The translations under genes were made by a program, and so were the position numbers. From Candidatus Yaniella excrementavium (GTDB taxonomy: Bacteria > Actinomycetota > Actinomycetes > Actinomycetales > Micrococcaceae), in contig DXCT01000094.1 in assembly GCA_019115865.1 (NCBI GenBank), forward strand, positions 1 to 64,000: a stretch of 64,000 bases of DNA. The letters are read 5' to 3'. The notes under the pieces are model-generated. The model saw nothing but the letters and a program-made list of their open reading frames with translations, searched no databases and was not told where the DNA came from. The stretch's first letter is position 1. Every line of letters starts with the position of its first letter. Shown piece by piece: positions 1-9,379 of this stretch.

Positions 1-99
1 TTCCCGGACTTCGATTACCCGGGCATGGATACTGAAATCGGTGGAGACTTCCACGCTATTCCGTTGGAGGACTATGGTATGGGTGGAGAATTCCGCTAA
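1..99 (+). CDS. rpoC: RNA polymerase subunit beta-prime, C-terminal tail (partial)
   Basis: Frame 1 is open from the first base to TAA at 97-99 and gives 32 residues that include AIPLEDY close to the end. Acidic tails with a PLEDY-like motif are usual at the C-terminus of actinobacterial RpoC. The position just upstream of the str operon (rpsL, rpsG, fusA, tuf) also fits, since rpoB-rpoC normally precede it. Only the tail is present, so the catalytic parts cannot be checked. A strong terminator follows 33 bases after the stop. Confidence 0.72.
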   Translation, partial: FPDFDYPGMDTEIGGDFHAIPLEDYGMGGEFR

Positions 100-132
100 G
101 TCCCTAGGCCCACCGAACCGGCTCTAAAAGAT

Positions 133-173
133 AAAGGAACCAGTGCGATAATTCGCACTGGTTCCTTTGTTTT
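133..173 (+). terminator. Intrinsic terminator after rpoC
   Basis: A 16-bp perfect stem (133-148 with 153-168, loop TAAT) is followed by GTTTT. The 5' arm begins with AAAGG and the 3' arm ends in CCTTT, so the hairpin can also work for the convergent minus-strand gene ending at 188. Confidence 0.92.
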
Positions 174-187
174 AACGAAATGCCAGG

Positions 188-406
188 TTAGCCACGTTTC
201 ATAGCCCGCCGCCTGATCAGTTGTCCCATGACCAGACTGTAGAGACCGGCAAACCACGTAATTGCGATACCGATCCAATGTGGTGGATTCATGGCCACGA
301 TTGCGATCAGACCAATGATCAGCAAGAGGAAGCCCAATGCATTGAGCATGATGAACAGCGCCGTAGAAGGAGAAGTCGTTGATTTCGTATCGTGTTGTGC
401 CATCAC
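188..406 (-). CDS. Small two-helix membrane protein, unknown function
   Basis: Encodes 72 residues: a polar, Ser/Thr-rich start of about 15 residues, one hydrophobic segment at roughly 17-39 (rich in L, I, V), a short loop with NPPHW, a second segment at roughly 43-62, and a basic end (RRRAMKR). This is a helical-hairpin inner-membrane protein with the basic tail probably cytoplasmic. Two adjacent ATG codons can serve as start. It is convergent with rpoC, and the terminator at 133-173 can serve both. I recognise no family. Confidence 0.6.
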   Translation of the reverse strand: MMAQHDTKSTTSPSTALFIMLNALGFLLLIIGLIAIVAMNPPHWIGIAITWFAGLYSLVMGQLIRRRAMKRG

Positions 407-569
407 TTGTATACCTTCATGTGTAGCTAGCTAACAAAATGTCTTCATAACCACAGTAGTCGGCGTGAAGGCAGGCGGCGAATGCGATCGCTGATCAAGA
501 AGCACGAAGGCCACCGCATGAGAAGCAAGTTCCATTCGGTGGCCATGTGACTGTGACTTCAATATTGAC

Positions 570-1751
570 CTAGCCTCGTCGTTCCAAATATATGTTGAAC
601 GCCCTGGCAAGTAGCTTGTTGATGGGATAATCCCATTCACCCATGGTCTGCACAACGTCGGCCCCCATGGTGGTTTTAAACCTGGTCAGACCCGCTAACT
701 CGTGTTCCTTATTGAGTGTGGCCGATACCCCGCCCAGATCGTACCACGCTGCACCTGCTTCAAGACTGAGCTTGATTTGTTCTAGCTGCAAGGCCCGGGG
801 CGCATAGCGTTTTGACTCAGCTCGAGTGGAGGCACCATAGACATACCAACCGGTGTCCTGTTGCTGCACGTAGATAGCCGACGCTAGGAGCTGGTCTTCA
901 TAATGTGCGAACAGCACCTTGCACTGCGAGGTTTTCGAATCATTGAGCGCTTGCAACATTGATGCAAAATAGCTTTGGGGACGACCAGTAAAGTTGTCGC
1001 GTTCAGCAGTCTCTTCGTAGAGCGCTTGCCAGTCAGCAACGTCGTTGAGTCCGCCCGACGTGATAGTGAGTTCGGAGCGGGTGGACTTTCGTGTCTGCCG
1101 ACGAGACGTGCTGTCCATCCGCATGAGTACGTCCTCGACCGCCTGCTGGAACTCAGGTGACTCACGATCAGCACGCTGCTCCGACGTGAGCTGGGGCAGT
1201 GGAATGCGAGCTTGGAACTGGGCTTGGCCGACCTCAAAATCTTCCGAGAGTTCTGGTTTCTGCCAACCATTCCGGACCAAGGTGTCTTCCATAGTCCACG
1301 CCGATGTATTGGATTCCACCGGTTTCAGCTCGGGGATCATGCCATGCTCGCCACGGGATAACGCCTTGCGAACATCGTCGGCGTCCCACCGCCGCAACAC
1401 AAATGGAAGACCCATACGAATCATAAAGGCCCCCTGGCTGCGCGCATATGGCACTAACGCTTCAAGTAGCGTGTCAAGATCGTGCAGGTCAGGGTCAAAC
1501 ACCGGTCCGTCGGCAATATACGCTAATGAACGTCCACGCAAACCCGGCACAGGAATGGGACGATACAGCACCAAAGAGGCCGCCACGAGCTCATCGTCGT
1601 CGAACCAACCAAGAGACTGGCTTCGCCAAGCCGGCTTTGTCTGTGGCCAGACCGGGTTCTGCAAAAACGACGCCCCAGCCTGTTTGGCGATGAAGTCGTG
1701 ATGCTGTTCAACGGAAATCTCTTGGATACGCAGAGTCTTAGGATGTGTCAC
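570..1751 (-). CDS. FemX/FemAB-family aminoacyltransferase (peptidoglycan cross-bridge)
   Basis: The product (393 aa from a GTG start) has the features of lipid II-dependent aminoacyl-tRNA transferases: duplicated GNAT-like folds, a coiled and charged middle (RRQTRKSTRSEL), and the C-terminal block WYVYGAS, ALQLEQIKLSLEAGA, YDLGGV, then GLTRFKTTMGA and GEWDYPIN. These enzymes attach amino acids from aminoacyl-tRNA to the Lys side chain of the wall precursor at the membrane. An upstream in-frame ATG at 1841 would overlap the divergent neighbour. The GTG at 1751 has TACGCT ending six bases before it, the pattern of a leaderless transcript, so I prefer it. Divergent from an ATP-grasp ligase, which suggests a shared cross-bridge task. 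The amino acid added cannot be read from sequence. Confidence 0.85.
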   Translation of the reverse strand: MTHPKTLRIQEISVEQHHDFIAKQAGASFLQNPVWPQTKPAWRSQSLGWFDDDELVAASLVLYRPIPVPGLRGRSLAYIADGPVFDPDLHDLDTLLEALVPYARSQGAFMIRMGLPFVLRRWDADDVRKALSRGEHGMIPELKPVESNTSAWTMEDTLVRNGWQKPELSEDFEVGQAQFQARIPLPQLTSEQRADRESPEFQQAVEDVLMRMDSTSRRQTRKSTRSELTITSGGLNDVADWQALYEETAERDNFTGRPQSYFASMLQALNDSKTSQCKVLFAHYEDQLLASAIYVQQQDTGWYVYGASTRAESKRYAPRALQLEQIKLSLEAGAAWYDLGGVSATLNKEHELAGLTRFKTTMGADVVQTMGEWDYPINKLLARAFNIYLERRG

Positions 1752-1757
1752 CCTTCC

Positions 1758-1763
1758 AGCGTA
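1758..1763 (-). promoter_or_regulatory. Candidate -10 of a leaderless femX-like transcript
   Basis: TACGCT on the minus strand ends six bases before the GTG start at 1751, so transcription would begin at the start codon. No convincing -35 is visible. The intervening GGAAGG resembles a ribosome-binding site but lies directly against the GTG. Confidence 0.4.
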
Positions 1764-1818
1764 CCCCAGTGAGTCATTTGCAGACGGTGGTCGCGAACAG
1801 CAGGTCGAGTGACAGTTG

Positions 1819-1824
1819 CTACAC
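1819..1824 (+). promoter_or_regulatory. Candidate -10 of a leaderless ATP-grasp ligase transcript
   Basis: TACACT ends nine bases before the ATG at 1834 and no Shine-Dalgarno sequence precedes the ATG. TANNNT at this distance is typical of leaderless mRNAs in Actinobacteria. Confidence 0.5.
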
Positions 1825-1833
1825 TCGACGTCT

Positions 1834-3105
1834 ATGAGCAACCAGATTCCAACGTCCCAAACGTTTGTTCCAGTGATTACCGGCGGAGACCTCGGGGCGT
1901 ATAGCCTTGCCCGTGAATTTCACGAAGCATACGGCGTGCAGTCAGCTATTGTTCCCACAGCAGATAATCTCGTTGTCGGTGGCAGTAAAATCACCCAGCT
2001 ATTCCCTGCAGGCCCGATGTTTGATCCTGCGCGTGTCGTCCGGCATCTGGGAGATGTTGCAAATATGTTGCAACAACACGGCCCGCGACCCCTCATCCTA
2101 ATGGCCGGCTATGATCATCTGGTGCGAATCATGGTTGAACACGACACCCAGCTGCGCGATATGGGTTACGTCTTCCCCAAGCTAGCCGTTGAACAACTTG
2201 ACCAGGCTTCGCAGAAAGAACGCTTCTATGCCCTGTGTGAAAAACTGGGCATCCGATACCCCCGTACAGCAATCTATGACTGTGCACGTCATGACCAACC
2301 AATTGATGAGTTTGTCCATGGAATCGCAGCACCTGACTGGCACTACCCGTTGATCCTTAAAGCAGGAGACGGTGGTCAATGGGCTAATACACGCTTCGAA
2401 GGCCGTCGAAAAGTGCATTACCTGGAAACACCCGATGAACTCGCCGACGTATTACATAAAGCCGTAGAGGCTGACTATCAGGGAACCCTGATTATCCAAC
2501 AGTTTGTCCCGGGCCCTGATTCGAACCTAAGAATCCTAACGCACTTTCGCGATCGGCACGGCAACAACGCCCTGACTGGCTTGGCGCAGGTCATCGTCGA
2601 AGACCATGCTCCAGGGTTGGAAGGAAACTCACGCGCTGTCATCGCAGCAGCTGAGCCAAAGGTGCAAGACCAGGGTGCCAAGTTACTGGACGCTTTGGAC
2701 TGGCATGGCTTCGGCATGTTCGATATCAAAATTCATCAACATAGCGGGGAACCATACTTTTTGGAGATGAACCCACGTTTGGGACGGCACCACTATTACT
2801 TAACGGTCGCGGGCGCCAACCCCGCACCGTATTTGGTCCGCGAATTGGTGGAGCGCGCACAGCATCCGCCTGCGAAGATAACCGACGGACCAGCAGCTTC
2901 GGTGACTATTCCCATGAAGTTGGCGTATCAGTATGCTTCTGAAGAACAGGCCACACAACTCCGTGCAGCAAAACAAGCTCACCGTGTAGGTCGGCCCCTG
3001 CGCTATGGCCAGGATCGCAATATCAAACGCGACTTATATCAACGACTCCGGCTTGCGAAGGCCGCACGGGAAATCGACCATGTCCCAGGCACTATGAATT
3101 CCTAG
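1834..3105 (+). CDS. ATP-grasp carboxylate-amine ligase, D-aspartate-ligase-like
   Basis: A 423-residue ATP-grasp protein. The N-terminal part (1-120) has a GGDLGAYSLAREFHE nucleotide-fold start. The central part has the ATP-grasp lysine strand PLILKAGDGG, then IIQQFVPGPDSNLR, and the Mg-binding block YFLEMNPRLGRHHY. This arrangement resembles the D-aspartate ligases (Enterococcus Asl) that activate an acidic amino acid and join it to the peptidoglycan precursor in the cytoplasm. The neighbouring FemX-type gene and the Lys-Gly-Glu/Asp bridges known in several Micrococcaceae support a cell-wall role; the substrate (D-Asp, L-Glu or other) is inference. ATG at 1834 is preferred to the in-frame TTG at 1816 because it matches the -10 spacing of a leaderless mRNA. 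Confidence 0.78.
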   Translation: MSNQIPTSQTFVPVITGGDLGAYSLAREFHEAYGVQSAIVPTADNLVVGGSKITQLFPAGPMFDPARVVRHLGDVANMLQQHGPRPLILMAGYDHLVRIMVEHDTQLRDMGYVFPKLAVEQLDQASQKERFYALCEKLGIRYPRTAIYDCARHDQPIDEFVHGIAAPDWHYPLILKAGDGGQWANTRFEGRRKVHYLETPDELADVLHKAVEADYQGTLIIQQFVPGPDSNLRILTHFRDRHGNNALTGLAQVIVEDHAPGLEGNSRAVIAAAEPKVQDQGAKLLDALDWHGFGMFDIKIHQHSGEPYFLEMNPRLGRHHYYLTVAGANPAPYLVRELVERAQHPPAKITDGPAASVTIPMKLAYQYASEEQATQLRAAKQAHRVGRPLRYGQDRNIKRDLYQRLRLAKAAREIDHVPGTMNS

Positions 3106-3135
3106 TAATTACGTCATCCCACGCTACAGTTGAAT

Positions 3136-3164
3136 TTTCCACTCGTGCATGAACCTGTTACACT
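3136..3164 (+). promoter_or_regulatory. Probable str operon promoter
   Basis: TTTCCA (3136-3141), 17-base spacer, then TACACT (3159-3164) preceded by TG one base upstream (extended -10). The leader to rpsL would be about 190 bases. No gene is seen in 3106-3359. Confidence 0.55.
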
Positions 3165-3359
3165 GAGAACGATTGTTTCAAAGTGGCAGTAGGACTCTGT
3201 CCGGGTTGCGGGGATCTTGCGCAACAAATGCCACCTTTTTGCACGTCCAAAGGTAGACCCTTCAGGGCGTCGAAAAAAGACCAAGCTTTCTTTCGAATCG
3301 TTGCGGCTCTGCGCCGTCTCGGTCCGTTCGAATGAAGATGAGAATATACGGAGAGTATT

Positions 3360-3734
3360 TTGCCAACAATTCAGCAGCTGGTCCGTAAGGGCCGCACACC
3401 AAAGGCAAAGCGTATTGGTGCCCCAGCGCTCAATTCGCGCCCAATGCGCCGTGGTGTGTGCACTCGCGTGTACACCACGACCCCTAAGAAACCGAACTCT
3501 GCGCTGCGTAAAGTCGCACGTGTCCGCCTGGCCGGTGGTATCGAAGTTACCGCCTACATCCCAGGTGAGGGTCACAACCTTCAGGAGCACTCCATTGTGC
3601 TCGTTCGCGGCGGTGGCGTGAAAGACCTTCCAGGTGTCCGCTACAAGATTGTTCGCGGTGCTCTGGATACCCAGGGTGTTAAAGACCGTCGTCAAGCTCG
3701 TAGCCGTTATGGCGCTAAGAAGGAGAAGAAGTAA
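3360..3734 (+). CDS. rpsL: 30S ribosomal protein S12
   Basis: A 124-residue S12 with the decoding-centre loops [11 protein letters not shown] (Lys43 and Lys44 present) and [10 protein letters not shown] (Lys88 present), so the usual streptomycin-resistance substitutions are absent. The initiation codon is TTG, five bases after GGAGAG; no ATG or GTG sits at the family's usual N-terminus (PTIQQLVR). First gene of the str operon, with rpsG three bases downstream. A weak start in such an abundant protein is uncommon but the alignment leaves little alternative. Confidence 0.97.
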   Translation: MPTIQQLVRKGRTPKAKRIGAPALNSRPMRRGVCTRVYTTTPKKPNSALRKVARVRLAGGIEVTAYIPGEGHNLQEHSIVLVRGGGVKDLPGVRYKIVRGALDTQGVKDRRQARSRYGAKKEKK

Positions 3735-3737
3735 TCC

Positions 3738-4208
3738 ATGCCACGTAAAGGACCTGCGCCCAAGCGCCCACTGGTAGTTGACCCGGTTTATGGTTCATCC
3801 CTGGTCACCCAGTTGATTAATAAAGTTTTGGTCGATGGTAAGAAATCGACTGCCGAACGTATCGTTTACGGTGCCTTGAACGGCACTCGTGACAAAGGCG
3901 GCGACGATCCAGTAGCAACCCTGAAAAAGGCCCTGGACAACGTGCGCCCTGCACTTGAAGTCCGTTCACGTCGTGTTGGTGGCGCCACCTACCAGGTGCC
4001 TGTTGAAGTAAAACCTGGACGTGCTACTGCTTTGGCACTGCGCTGGTTGGTTACCTTTTCGAACGCACGCCGCGAAAAGTCAATGACTGAGCGCCTGACA
4101 AATGAAATTCTAGATGCTTCCAACGGATTGGGTGCAGCTGTAAAACGTCGCGAAGACGTACACAAGATGGCTGAAGCTAACAAGGCGTTTGCCCACTACC
4201 GCTGGTAA
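3738..4208 (+). CDS. rpsG: 30S ribosomal protein S7
   Basis: A 156-residue S7, the usual bacterial length, beginning [10 protein letters not shown] and ending AHYRW, both family hallmarks. S7 nucleates assembly of the 30S head by binding the 3' major domain of 16S rRNA. It starts three bases after the rpsL stop, and about 90 bases separate it from fusA. In enteric bacteria S7 represses its own operon; no equivalent site is evident here. Confidence 0.97.
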   Translation: MPRKGPAPKRPLVVDPVYGSSLVTQLINKVLVDGKKSTAERIVYGALNGTRDKGGDDPVATLKKALDNVRPALEVRSRRVGGATYQVPVEVKPGRATALALRWLVTFSNARREKSMTERLTNEILDASNGLGAAVKRREDVHKMAEANKAFAHYRW

Positions 4209-4299
4209 AACAAACACCAACTCAGTACTCATTCCGAGCCGTTGCCTCATCCAGGAGTCTGTGGCTCTAGGAAATTAGGCAACAACAAAGGGAGACCCT

Positions 4300-6417
4300 G
4301 TGGCACAACAAGAAGTGCTTACCGACCTCAACAAAGTTCGTAATATCGGCATCATGGCTCACATCGACGCCGGTAAAACTACTACAACCGAGCGGATCCT
4401 GTTCTATACCGGTGTGAACCACAAACTGGGTGAAACCCACGATGGCGCGTCCACAACCGACTGGATGGCACAGGAAAAAGAGCGCGGTATCACCATTACC
4501 TCAGCAGCTGTTACCAGCTTCTGGGAAGGCAACCAGATTAACGTCATCGATACTCCGGGTCACGTTGACTTCACTGTTGAAGTTGAACGTTCCTTGCGTG
4601 TTCTCGACGGTGCCGTTGCTGTATTCGACGCTAAAGAAGGCGTTGAACCACAGTCGGAAACCGTCTGGCGTCAGGCAGATAAATACGGTGTACCTCGTAT
4701 TTGTTTCGTCAACAAGATGGACAAACTCGGTGCGGACTTTTACCACACCGTAGACACCATCAAGTCCCGTCTGGGTGCCAAGCCACTGGTTATGCAGTTG
4801 CCAATCGGCGCTGAAAACGACTTCATCGGTGTAGTCGATTTGCTCACCATGAAAGCTTTCGTATGGCCAGCAGATGCCAAGGGTGATACCAAGCTCGGTG
4901 CCAGCTACGAAATTGAAGAGATTCCTGCTGAGCTGCAGGAACGCGCTGAACAGTACCGTAACGAACTCATCGAGTCTGCAGCGGAGTCATCGGAAGAACT
5001 GATGATGAAGTACCTCGACGATGGTGACCTCTCCAATGAAGACATCAAGGCCGGTATTCGCGCTCTGACCGTTGCTGACGAAGCGTACCCAGTGTTCTGT
5101 GGTTCTGCTTTCAAGAACCGTGGTGTGCAGCCGATCATCGACGCTGTTGTTGATTACCTGCCATCTCCGTTGGACGTCGAGTCTGTCAAGGGTATGGCTG
5201 TCAATGACTCCGAACAGGAACTGATCCGTAAGCCAAGTACACAGGAACCATTTTCTGCCTTGGCTTTCAAGATTGCAGCACACCCGTTCTTCGGTACCTT
5301 GACTTACGTTCGTGTCTATTCGGGCAAGATCAAGGCCGGCGACCAAATCCTGAATGCGACCAAGCAGAAACAGGAACGTGTCTCAAAGATTTTCCAGATG
5401 CACTCGAACAAGGAAAATCCCGTTGACGAGGCACAGGCAGGTCACATTTACGCGGTTGTTGGCGTCAAGGACGTCACTACCGGTGACAGCCTCTCGGCAA
5501 AAGACGCACCGATCGTTCTAGAATCCATGGAATTCCCGGAGCCAGTGATTTCGGTTGCAATCGAACCGAACTCAAAGGGTGACCAGGAGAAACTGTCGAC
5601 CGCTATCCAGCGTTTGTCGGCAGAAGATCCAACCTTCACCGTCAGCCAGGACGAAGAGACCGGTCAGACTGTTATTGGCGGTATGGGTGAACTACACCTG
5701 GACGTGCTCGTTGACCGCATGAAGCGTGAGTTCAAGGTTGAGGCTACCGTAGGTAACCCACAGGTTTCTTACCGTGAAACCATCCGCCGCAAGGTTGAAT
5801 CAGTCGATTACACCCACAAGAAGCAGACCGGTGGGTCCGGCCAGTTCGCTAAGGTTATTGTGACCTTTGAACCGCTGGATACTGAAGACGGCGAAATCTA
5901 TGAGTTCCAGAACTCGGTCACTGGTGGACGTATTCCTCGCGAGTACATCCCATCCGTTGACCAGGGCATCCAGGAAGCCATGCAGTTTGGTGTGCTTGCC
6001 GGATACCCAATGGTTGGCGTCAAAGCCACCCTGCTTGATGGTGCTTACCACGATGTTGACTCGTCAGAAATGGCGTTCAAGCTTGCAGGTTCGCAGGTCT
6101 TCAAGGAAGGCATCAAACGTGCAAAACCGGTTCTGCTTGAACCAGTTATGTCTGTTGAAGTGCGTACCCCTGAAGAGTACATGGGTGACGTCATCGGTGA
6201 CCTGAACTCCCGCCGCGGTACCATCGAGTCCATGGAAGACGCTGCGGGCGTCAAAGTTATCAAGTCCAAGGTTCCGCTGTCTGAAATGTTTGGTTACATT
6301 GGTGACCTGCGCTCCCGTACACAGGGACGTGCGGTTTACACCATGACCTTCGATTCATACGGCGAAGTTCCTGGATCTGTCTCGGAAGAAATTATTCAGA
6401 AATACTCCGGCGCATAA
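4300..6417 (+). CDS. fusA: Elongation factor G
   Basis: A 705-residue EF-G, the translocation GTPase. The G domain shows AHIDAGKTT (P-loop), the switch segment [14 protein letters not shown] and NKMDK in order within the first 145 residues; domains II to V follow, with GGMGELHLD and the [13 protein letters not shown] stretch of domain IV. GTG start after AAAGGGAGA. Lies between rpsG and tuf in the conserved str order. The 267-base gap to tuf contains strong secondary structure and a possible separate tuf promoter. Confidence 0.98.
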   Translation: MAQQEVLTDLNKVRNIGIMAHIDAGKTTTTERILFYTGVNHKLGETHDGASTTDWMAQEKERGITITSAAVTSFWEGNQINVIDTPGHVDFTVEVERSLRVLDGAVAVFDAKEGVEPQSETVWRQADKYGVPRICFVNKMDKLGADFYHTVDTIKSRLGAKPLVMQLPIGAENDFIGVVDLLTMKAFVWPADAKGDTKLGASYEIEEIPAELQERAEQYRNELIESAAESSEELMMKYLDDGDLSNEDIKAGIRALTVADEAYPVFCGSAFKNRGVQPIIDAVVDYLPSPLDVESVKGMAVNDSEQELIRKPSTQEPFSALAFKIAAHPFFGTLTYVRVYSGKIKAGDQILNATKQKQERVSKIFQMHSNKENPVDEAQAGHIYAVVGVKDVTTGDSLSAKDAPIVLESMEFPEPVISVAIEPNSKGDQEKLSTAIQRLSAEDPTFTVSQDEETGQTVIGGMGELHLDVLVDRMKREFKVEATVGNPQVSYRETIRRKVESVDYTHKKQTGGSGQFAKVIVTFEPLDTEDGEIYEFQNSVTGGRIPREYIPSVDQGIQEAMQFGVLAGYPMVGVKATLLDGAYHDVDSSEMAFKLAGSQVFKEGIKRAKPVLLEPVMSVEVRTPEEYMGDVIGDLNSRRGTIESMEDAAGVKVIKSKVPLSEMFGYIGDLRSRTQGRAVYTMTFDSYGEVPGSVSEEIIQKYSGA

Positions 6418-6445
6418 CTTAGAATAGTTTGCCGGCTAGATTTTG

Positions 6446-6572
6446 GGTGGTGGGTCTGTTTAGACCCGCCACCTGCCAAACACCATGTATCCCCGAACAT
6501 GAGGTTTGGTCTAGGACAAGGGTCCGGTCCGCACCTGCGGCCAAGATTGTTTTGCAATCTACGGACCGGTCC
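6446..6572 (+). other. Structured fusA-tuf intergenic region (two hairpins)
   Basis: First hairpin: 12-bp stem (6446-6457 with 6462-6473, one G-U pair, loop GTTT). Second: outer 11-bp stem with one mismatch (6521-6531 with 6562-6572), enclosing an inner 6-bp stem (6544-6549 with 6555-6560). Neither is followed by a T-run, so they are not classic terminators; attenuation, processing or transcript protection between fusA and tuf is possible. Confidence 0.6.
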
Positions 6573-6587
6573 TACCCACCGGGGAAA

Positions 6588-6616
6588 TTCAGTAAACACA
6601 ACATCTGACGTAGACT
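6588..6616 (+). promoter_or_regulatory. Possible internal tuf promoter
   Basis: TTCAGT (6588-6593), 17-base spacer, TAGACT (6611-6616). The -35 is weak. EF-Tu often has an extra promoter to give more product than EF-G, so the position makes sense. Confidence 0.4.
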
Positions 6617-6684
6617 GGACCAAAGTCAGACCGCCACAAGCGGCTGCATGTCCTTCTCCAGTCGAACAGTTCTAGGAGGAATCT

Positions 6685-7875
6685 GTGTCGAAGGCAAAGT
6701 TCGAGCGGACAAAGCCGCACATTAATATCGGTACCATTGGTCACGTTGACCACGGTAAAACCACCCTGACCGCTGCGATCTCCAAGGTACTTGCCGATAA
6801 GTATCCAGAGTTCAACGAACAGCGCGACTACTCCGATATCGACGGTGCGCCAGAAGAGCGCCAGCGCGGTATTACTATTAACGTCTCCCACGTTGAGTAC
6901 GAAACCGAAAAGCGTCACTACGCACACGTAGACGCCCCAGGTCACGCTGACTACATCAAGAACATGATCACCGGTGCTGCTCAGATGGACGGCGCAATTC
7001 TTGTTGTTGCTGCTACTGACGGTCCAATGGCTCAGACTCGTGAGCACGTTCTGTTGGCAAAGCAGGTTGGCGTGCCAGCACTGCTTGTCGCACTGAACAA
7101 GTCCGACATGGTCGAAGACGAAGACCTGCTGGAATTGGTCGAAATGGAAGTACGCGAACTGCTATCTTCCCAGGAATTTGACGGTGACGACGCACCAGTC
7201 GTACGTGTTTCCGCGCTGAAGGCCATCGAAGGCGACGAAAAATGGGTCAAGTCAGTTGAAGAACTCATGGAAGCAGTCGACGACTTCATTCCAGAGCCAG
7301 TTCGTGACCGTGACAAGCCATTCTTGATGCCAATTGAAGACGTGTTCACCATTACCGGTCGCGGTACTGTTGTGACCGGTCGTGCAGAGCGCGGTACCCT
7401 CGCCATCAACTCCGAAGTTGAAATCGTTGGTATCAAGGACTCACAGAAGACTACCGTCACCGGTATCGAAATGTTCCACAAACAGCTTGACGAAGCATGG
7501 GCAGGCGAAAACTGTGGTCTGCTGTTGCGCGGTCTGCGTCGTGAAGATGTTGAACGTGGCCAGGTTGTTGTCAAACCAGGTTCGATCACGCCACACACTG
7601 ACTTCGAAGCTAACGTCTACATCTTGTCGAAAGACGAGGGTGGCCGTCACAACCCGTTCTACTCGAACTACCGTCCACAGTTCTACTTCCGTACCACTGA
7701 CGTCACCGGTGTTATCACCCTGCCAGAAGGTACCGAAATGGTCATGCCAGGTGACACCACCGAAATGACCGTTGAACTGATCCAGCCCATCGCCATGGAA
7801 GATGGTCTTGGATTTGCCGTTCGCGAAGGTGGACGCACAGTTGGTTCAGGTCGTGTAACCAAGGTCATCAAATAA
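6685..7875 (+). CDS. tuf: Elongation factor Tu
   Basis: A 396-residue EF-Tu with [35 protein letters not shown] and ALNKSDM as GTP-binding motifs, then the two beta-barrel domains ending SGRVTKVIK. It delivers aminoacyl-tRNA to the ribosome. GTG start seven bases after AGGAGG, a strong ribosome-binding site. Last gene of the str operon and followed directly by a strong terminator. Confidence 0.98.
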   Translation: MSKAKFERTKPHINIGTIGHVDHGKTTLTAAISKVLADKYPEFNEQRDYSDIDGAPEERQRGITINVSHVEYETEKRHYAHVDAPGHADYIKNMITGAAQMDGAILVVAATDGPMAQTREHVLLAKQVGVPALLVALNKSDMVEDEDLLELVEMEVRELLSSQEFDGDDAPVVRVSALKAIEGDEKWVKSVEELMEAVDDFIPEPVRDRDKPFLMPIEDVFTITGRGTVVTGRAERGTLAINSEVEIVGIKDSQKTTVTGIEMFHKQLDEAWAGENCGLLLRGLRREDVERGQVVVKPGSITPHTDFEANVYILSKDEGGRHNPFYSNYRPQFYFRTTDVTGVITLPEGTEMVMPGDTTEMTVELIQPIAMEDGLGFAVREGGRTVGSGRVTKVIK

Positions 7876-7920
7876 GTTTGGTGCACTCCTGATGAACTAG
7901 CCATAAGCTAGAGTCAAATA

Positions 7921-7952
7921 AAACCCCCGCCATGTGCGGGGGTTTTGTTTTG
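7921..7952 (+). terminator. Intrinsic terminator after tuf
   Basis: Perfect 10-bp stem AAACCCCCGC / GCGGGGGTTT (7921-7930 with 7936-7945, loop CATGT) followed by TGTTTTG. Ends the str operon. Confidence 0.93.
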
Positions 7953-8392
7953 TTCAAAACTTCCTATATTGGAAATCGCCAGAAAAACAACGTTAGCGCC
8001 CAGGGGACAGTGCTGCAGGATGCGAACAATCCGGCGTCTTGCTAGGCTGGGGGACCGATCCAAAGAGGCGAACGTGTGTTCAACCACGTTCTTCCATTGG
8101 ATTCGCAATACAGACAATTTTCTGTCATAATGGACAGGTTGCTCAAAACAGCTGTGCCTGGAATGCCAACATTAGGTGGCTCCAGGACAAAACCTATTGA
8201 GCAGACGTCAACTTTCCCCGGACAAAGCAACAGTAACGTCCGGCGAGCAAAAAACTTGATGGTCTCATACGGCCGAGGAACCCGGTAGACGGATTCGACC
8301 ATATGAGCGAAAACAAAAACATGCGCCAGCAACAGCTGTGAGCATGTACACAGGGACAGGTACTCAACTAGTACGGAAATGAGGCAGACGCC
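7953..8392 (+). other. 440-bp non-coding region upstream of the S10 operon
   Basis: Between the tuf terminator and rpsJ. It holds the candidate promoter at 8102-8131 and a leader of about 260 bases. A 70-codon frame at 8076-8288 has no ribosome-binding site and no recognisable protein pattern, so I regard the stretch as untranslated leader. Confidence 0.55.
8102..8131 (+). promoter_or_regulatory. Candidate S10 operon promoter
   Basis: TTCGCA (8102-8107), 18-base spacer, CATAAT (8126-8131) with an extended TGT just upstream. Confidence 0.45.
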
Positions 8393-8701
8393 ATGGCGGG
8401 ACAGAAAATCCGCATCCGGCTGAAGTCATACGATCACGAAGTGATCGACACTTCAGCGCGGAAGATCGTTGATACGGTCACACGCGCAGGCGCACAGGTA
8501 GTAGGCCCGGTTCCTCTACCTACTGAGAAGAATGTGTTCGCCGTGATCCGTTCTCCGCACAAATACAAGGACAGCCGTGAGCACTTTGAAATGCGTACTC
8601 ACAAGCGCCTTATCGACATCGTAGACCCGACTCCGAAGGCTGTTGACTCGCTTATGCGCCTCGACCTGCCAGCGGACGTCAACATTGAAATCAAACTCTA
8701 A
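8393..8701 (+). CDS. rpsJ: 30S ribosomal protein S10
   Basis: A 102-residue S10 (NusE) beginning [19 protein letters not shown], with the [20 protein letters not shown]-terminal block. It is part of the 30S head and also partners NusB in antitermination. First gene of an eleven-gene S10 operon; ATG follows GAGGCAGACGCC. rplC starts 23 bases downstream. Confidence 0.98.
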   Translation: MAGQKIRIRLKSYDHEVIDTSARKIVDTVTRAGAQVVGPVPLPTEKNVFAVIRSPHKYKDSREHFEMRTHKRLIDIVDPTPKAVDSLMRLDLPADVNIEIKL

Positions 8702-8724
8702 ACTAGGGAGGTGCTGAGAGAACT

Positions 8725-9375
8725 ATGACCATATCCCCAAAGATCAAGGGACTCATGGGCACGAAGCTCGGCATGACCCAGGTATGGGACGAGAACAACA
8801 ACCTCATTCCCGTGACTGTGGTTCAGGCTGAGCCGAACGTAGTGACCCAACTTCGTAACGATGAAGTAGATGGCTACTCTGCCATTCAAATTGCCTACGG
8901 TGCAATTGACCCACGAAAAGTTTCCAAACCATTGGTCGGACACTTCGACAAAGCCGGTGTCACACCGCGTCGTCACGTCGTCGAGATCCGTACCTCCGAC
9001 GTAGTCGACTACGCGCTTGGCCAGGATCTGACAGTCGAGCAGTTCGAAGCAGGACAGCTCATTGATGTCACCGCCAACTCCAAGGGTAAAGGCTTCGCAG
9101 GGGCCATGAAGCGCCACAACTTCGGCGGCGCAGGCGCATCCCACGGTCAGAAGAAGAACCACCGTAAACCGGGTTCTGTTGGTGGCGCTGCCACTCCAGG
9201 CCGTGTTTTCAAAGGGAAGAAACTTCCAGGCCGCATGGGCAATGTCAAAACAACCACCCAGAACCTCACTCTGCACGGCATCGATGCAGAGAACAACTTG
9301 CTGCTCATCAAAGGTGCAGTACCTGGTCCACGCGGCCGTGTTGTGTTGGTTCGCGATGCAGTGAAGGGAGCGTAA
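8725..9375 (+). CDS. rplC: 50S ribosomal protein L3
   Basis: A 216-residue L3. The family pattern is clear: [12 protein letters not shown] at the start, then [28 protein letters not shown] and GRMGNVK in the long central loop that reaches towards the peptidyl-transferase centre. It is one of the early assembly proteins of the 50S subunit. ATG is preceded by GGGAGGTGCTGAGAGAACT. The stop is four bases from rplD. Confidence 0.98.
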   Translation: MTISPKIKGLMGTKLGMTQVWDENNNLIPVTVVQAEPNVVTQLRNDEVDGYSAIQIAYGAIDPRKVSKPLVGHFDKAGVTPRRHVVEIRTSDVVDYALGQDLTVEQFEAGQLIDVTANSKGKGFAGAMKRHNFGGAGASHGQKKNHRKPGSVGGAATPGRVFKGKKLPGRMGNVKTTTQNLTLHGIDAENNLLLIKGAVPGPRGRVVLVRDAVKGA

Positions 9376-9379
9376 CTCC

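Noticed and set aside
975..1701. Plus-strand open frames inside the femX-like gene
   Set aside because: They are antisense to a well-supported FemAB protein, lack ribosome-binding sites and resemble no protein.
3217..3621. 134-codon frame overlapping rpsL
   Set aside because: It is out of frame with the S12 gene, which has unmistakable family motifs; composition (Arg, Cys, Ser) is that of a shadow frame.
8076..8288. 70-codon frame upstream of rpsJ
   Set aside because: No ribosome-binding site, no family pattern; more likely the S10 leader.
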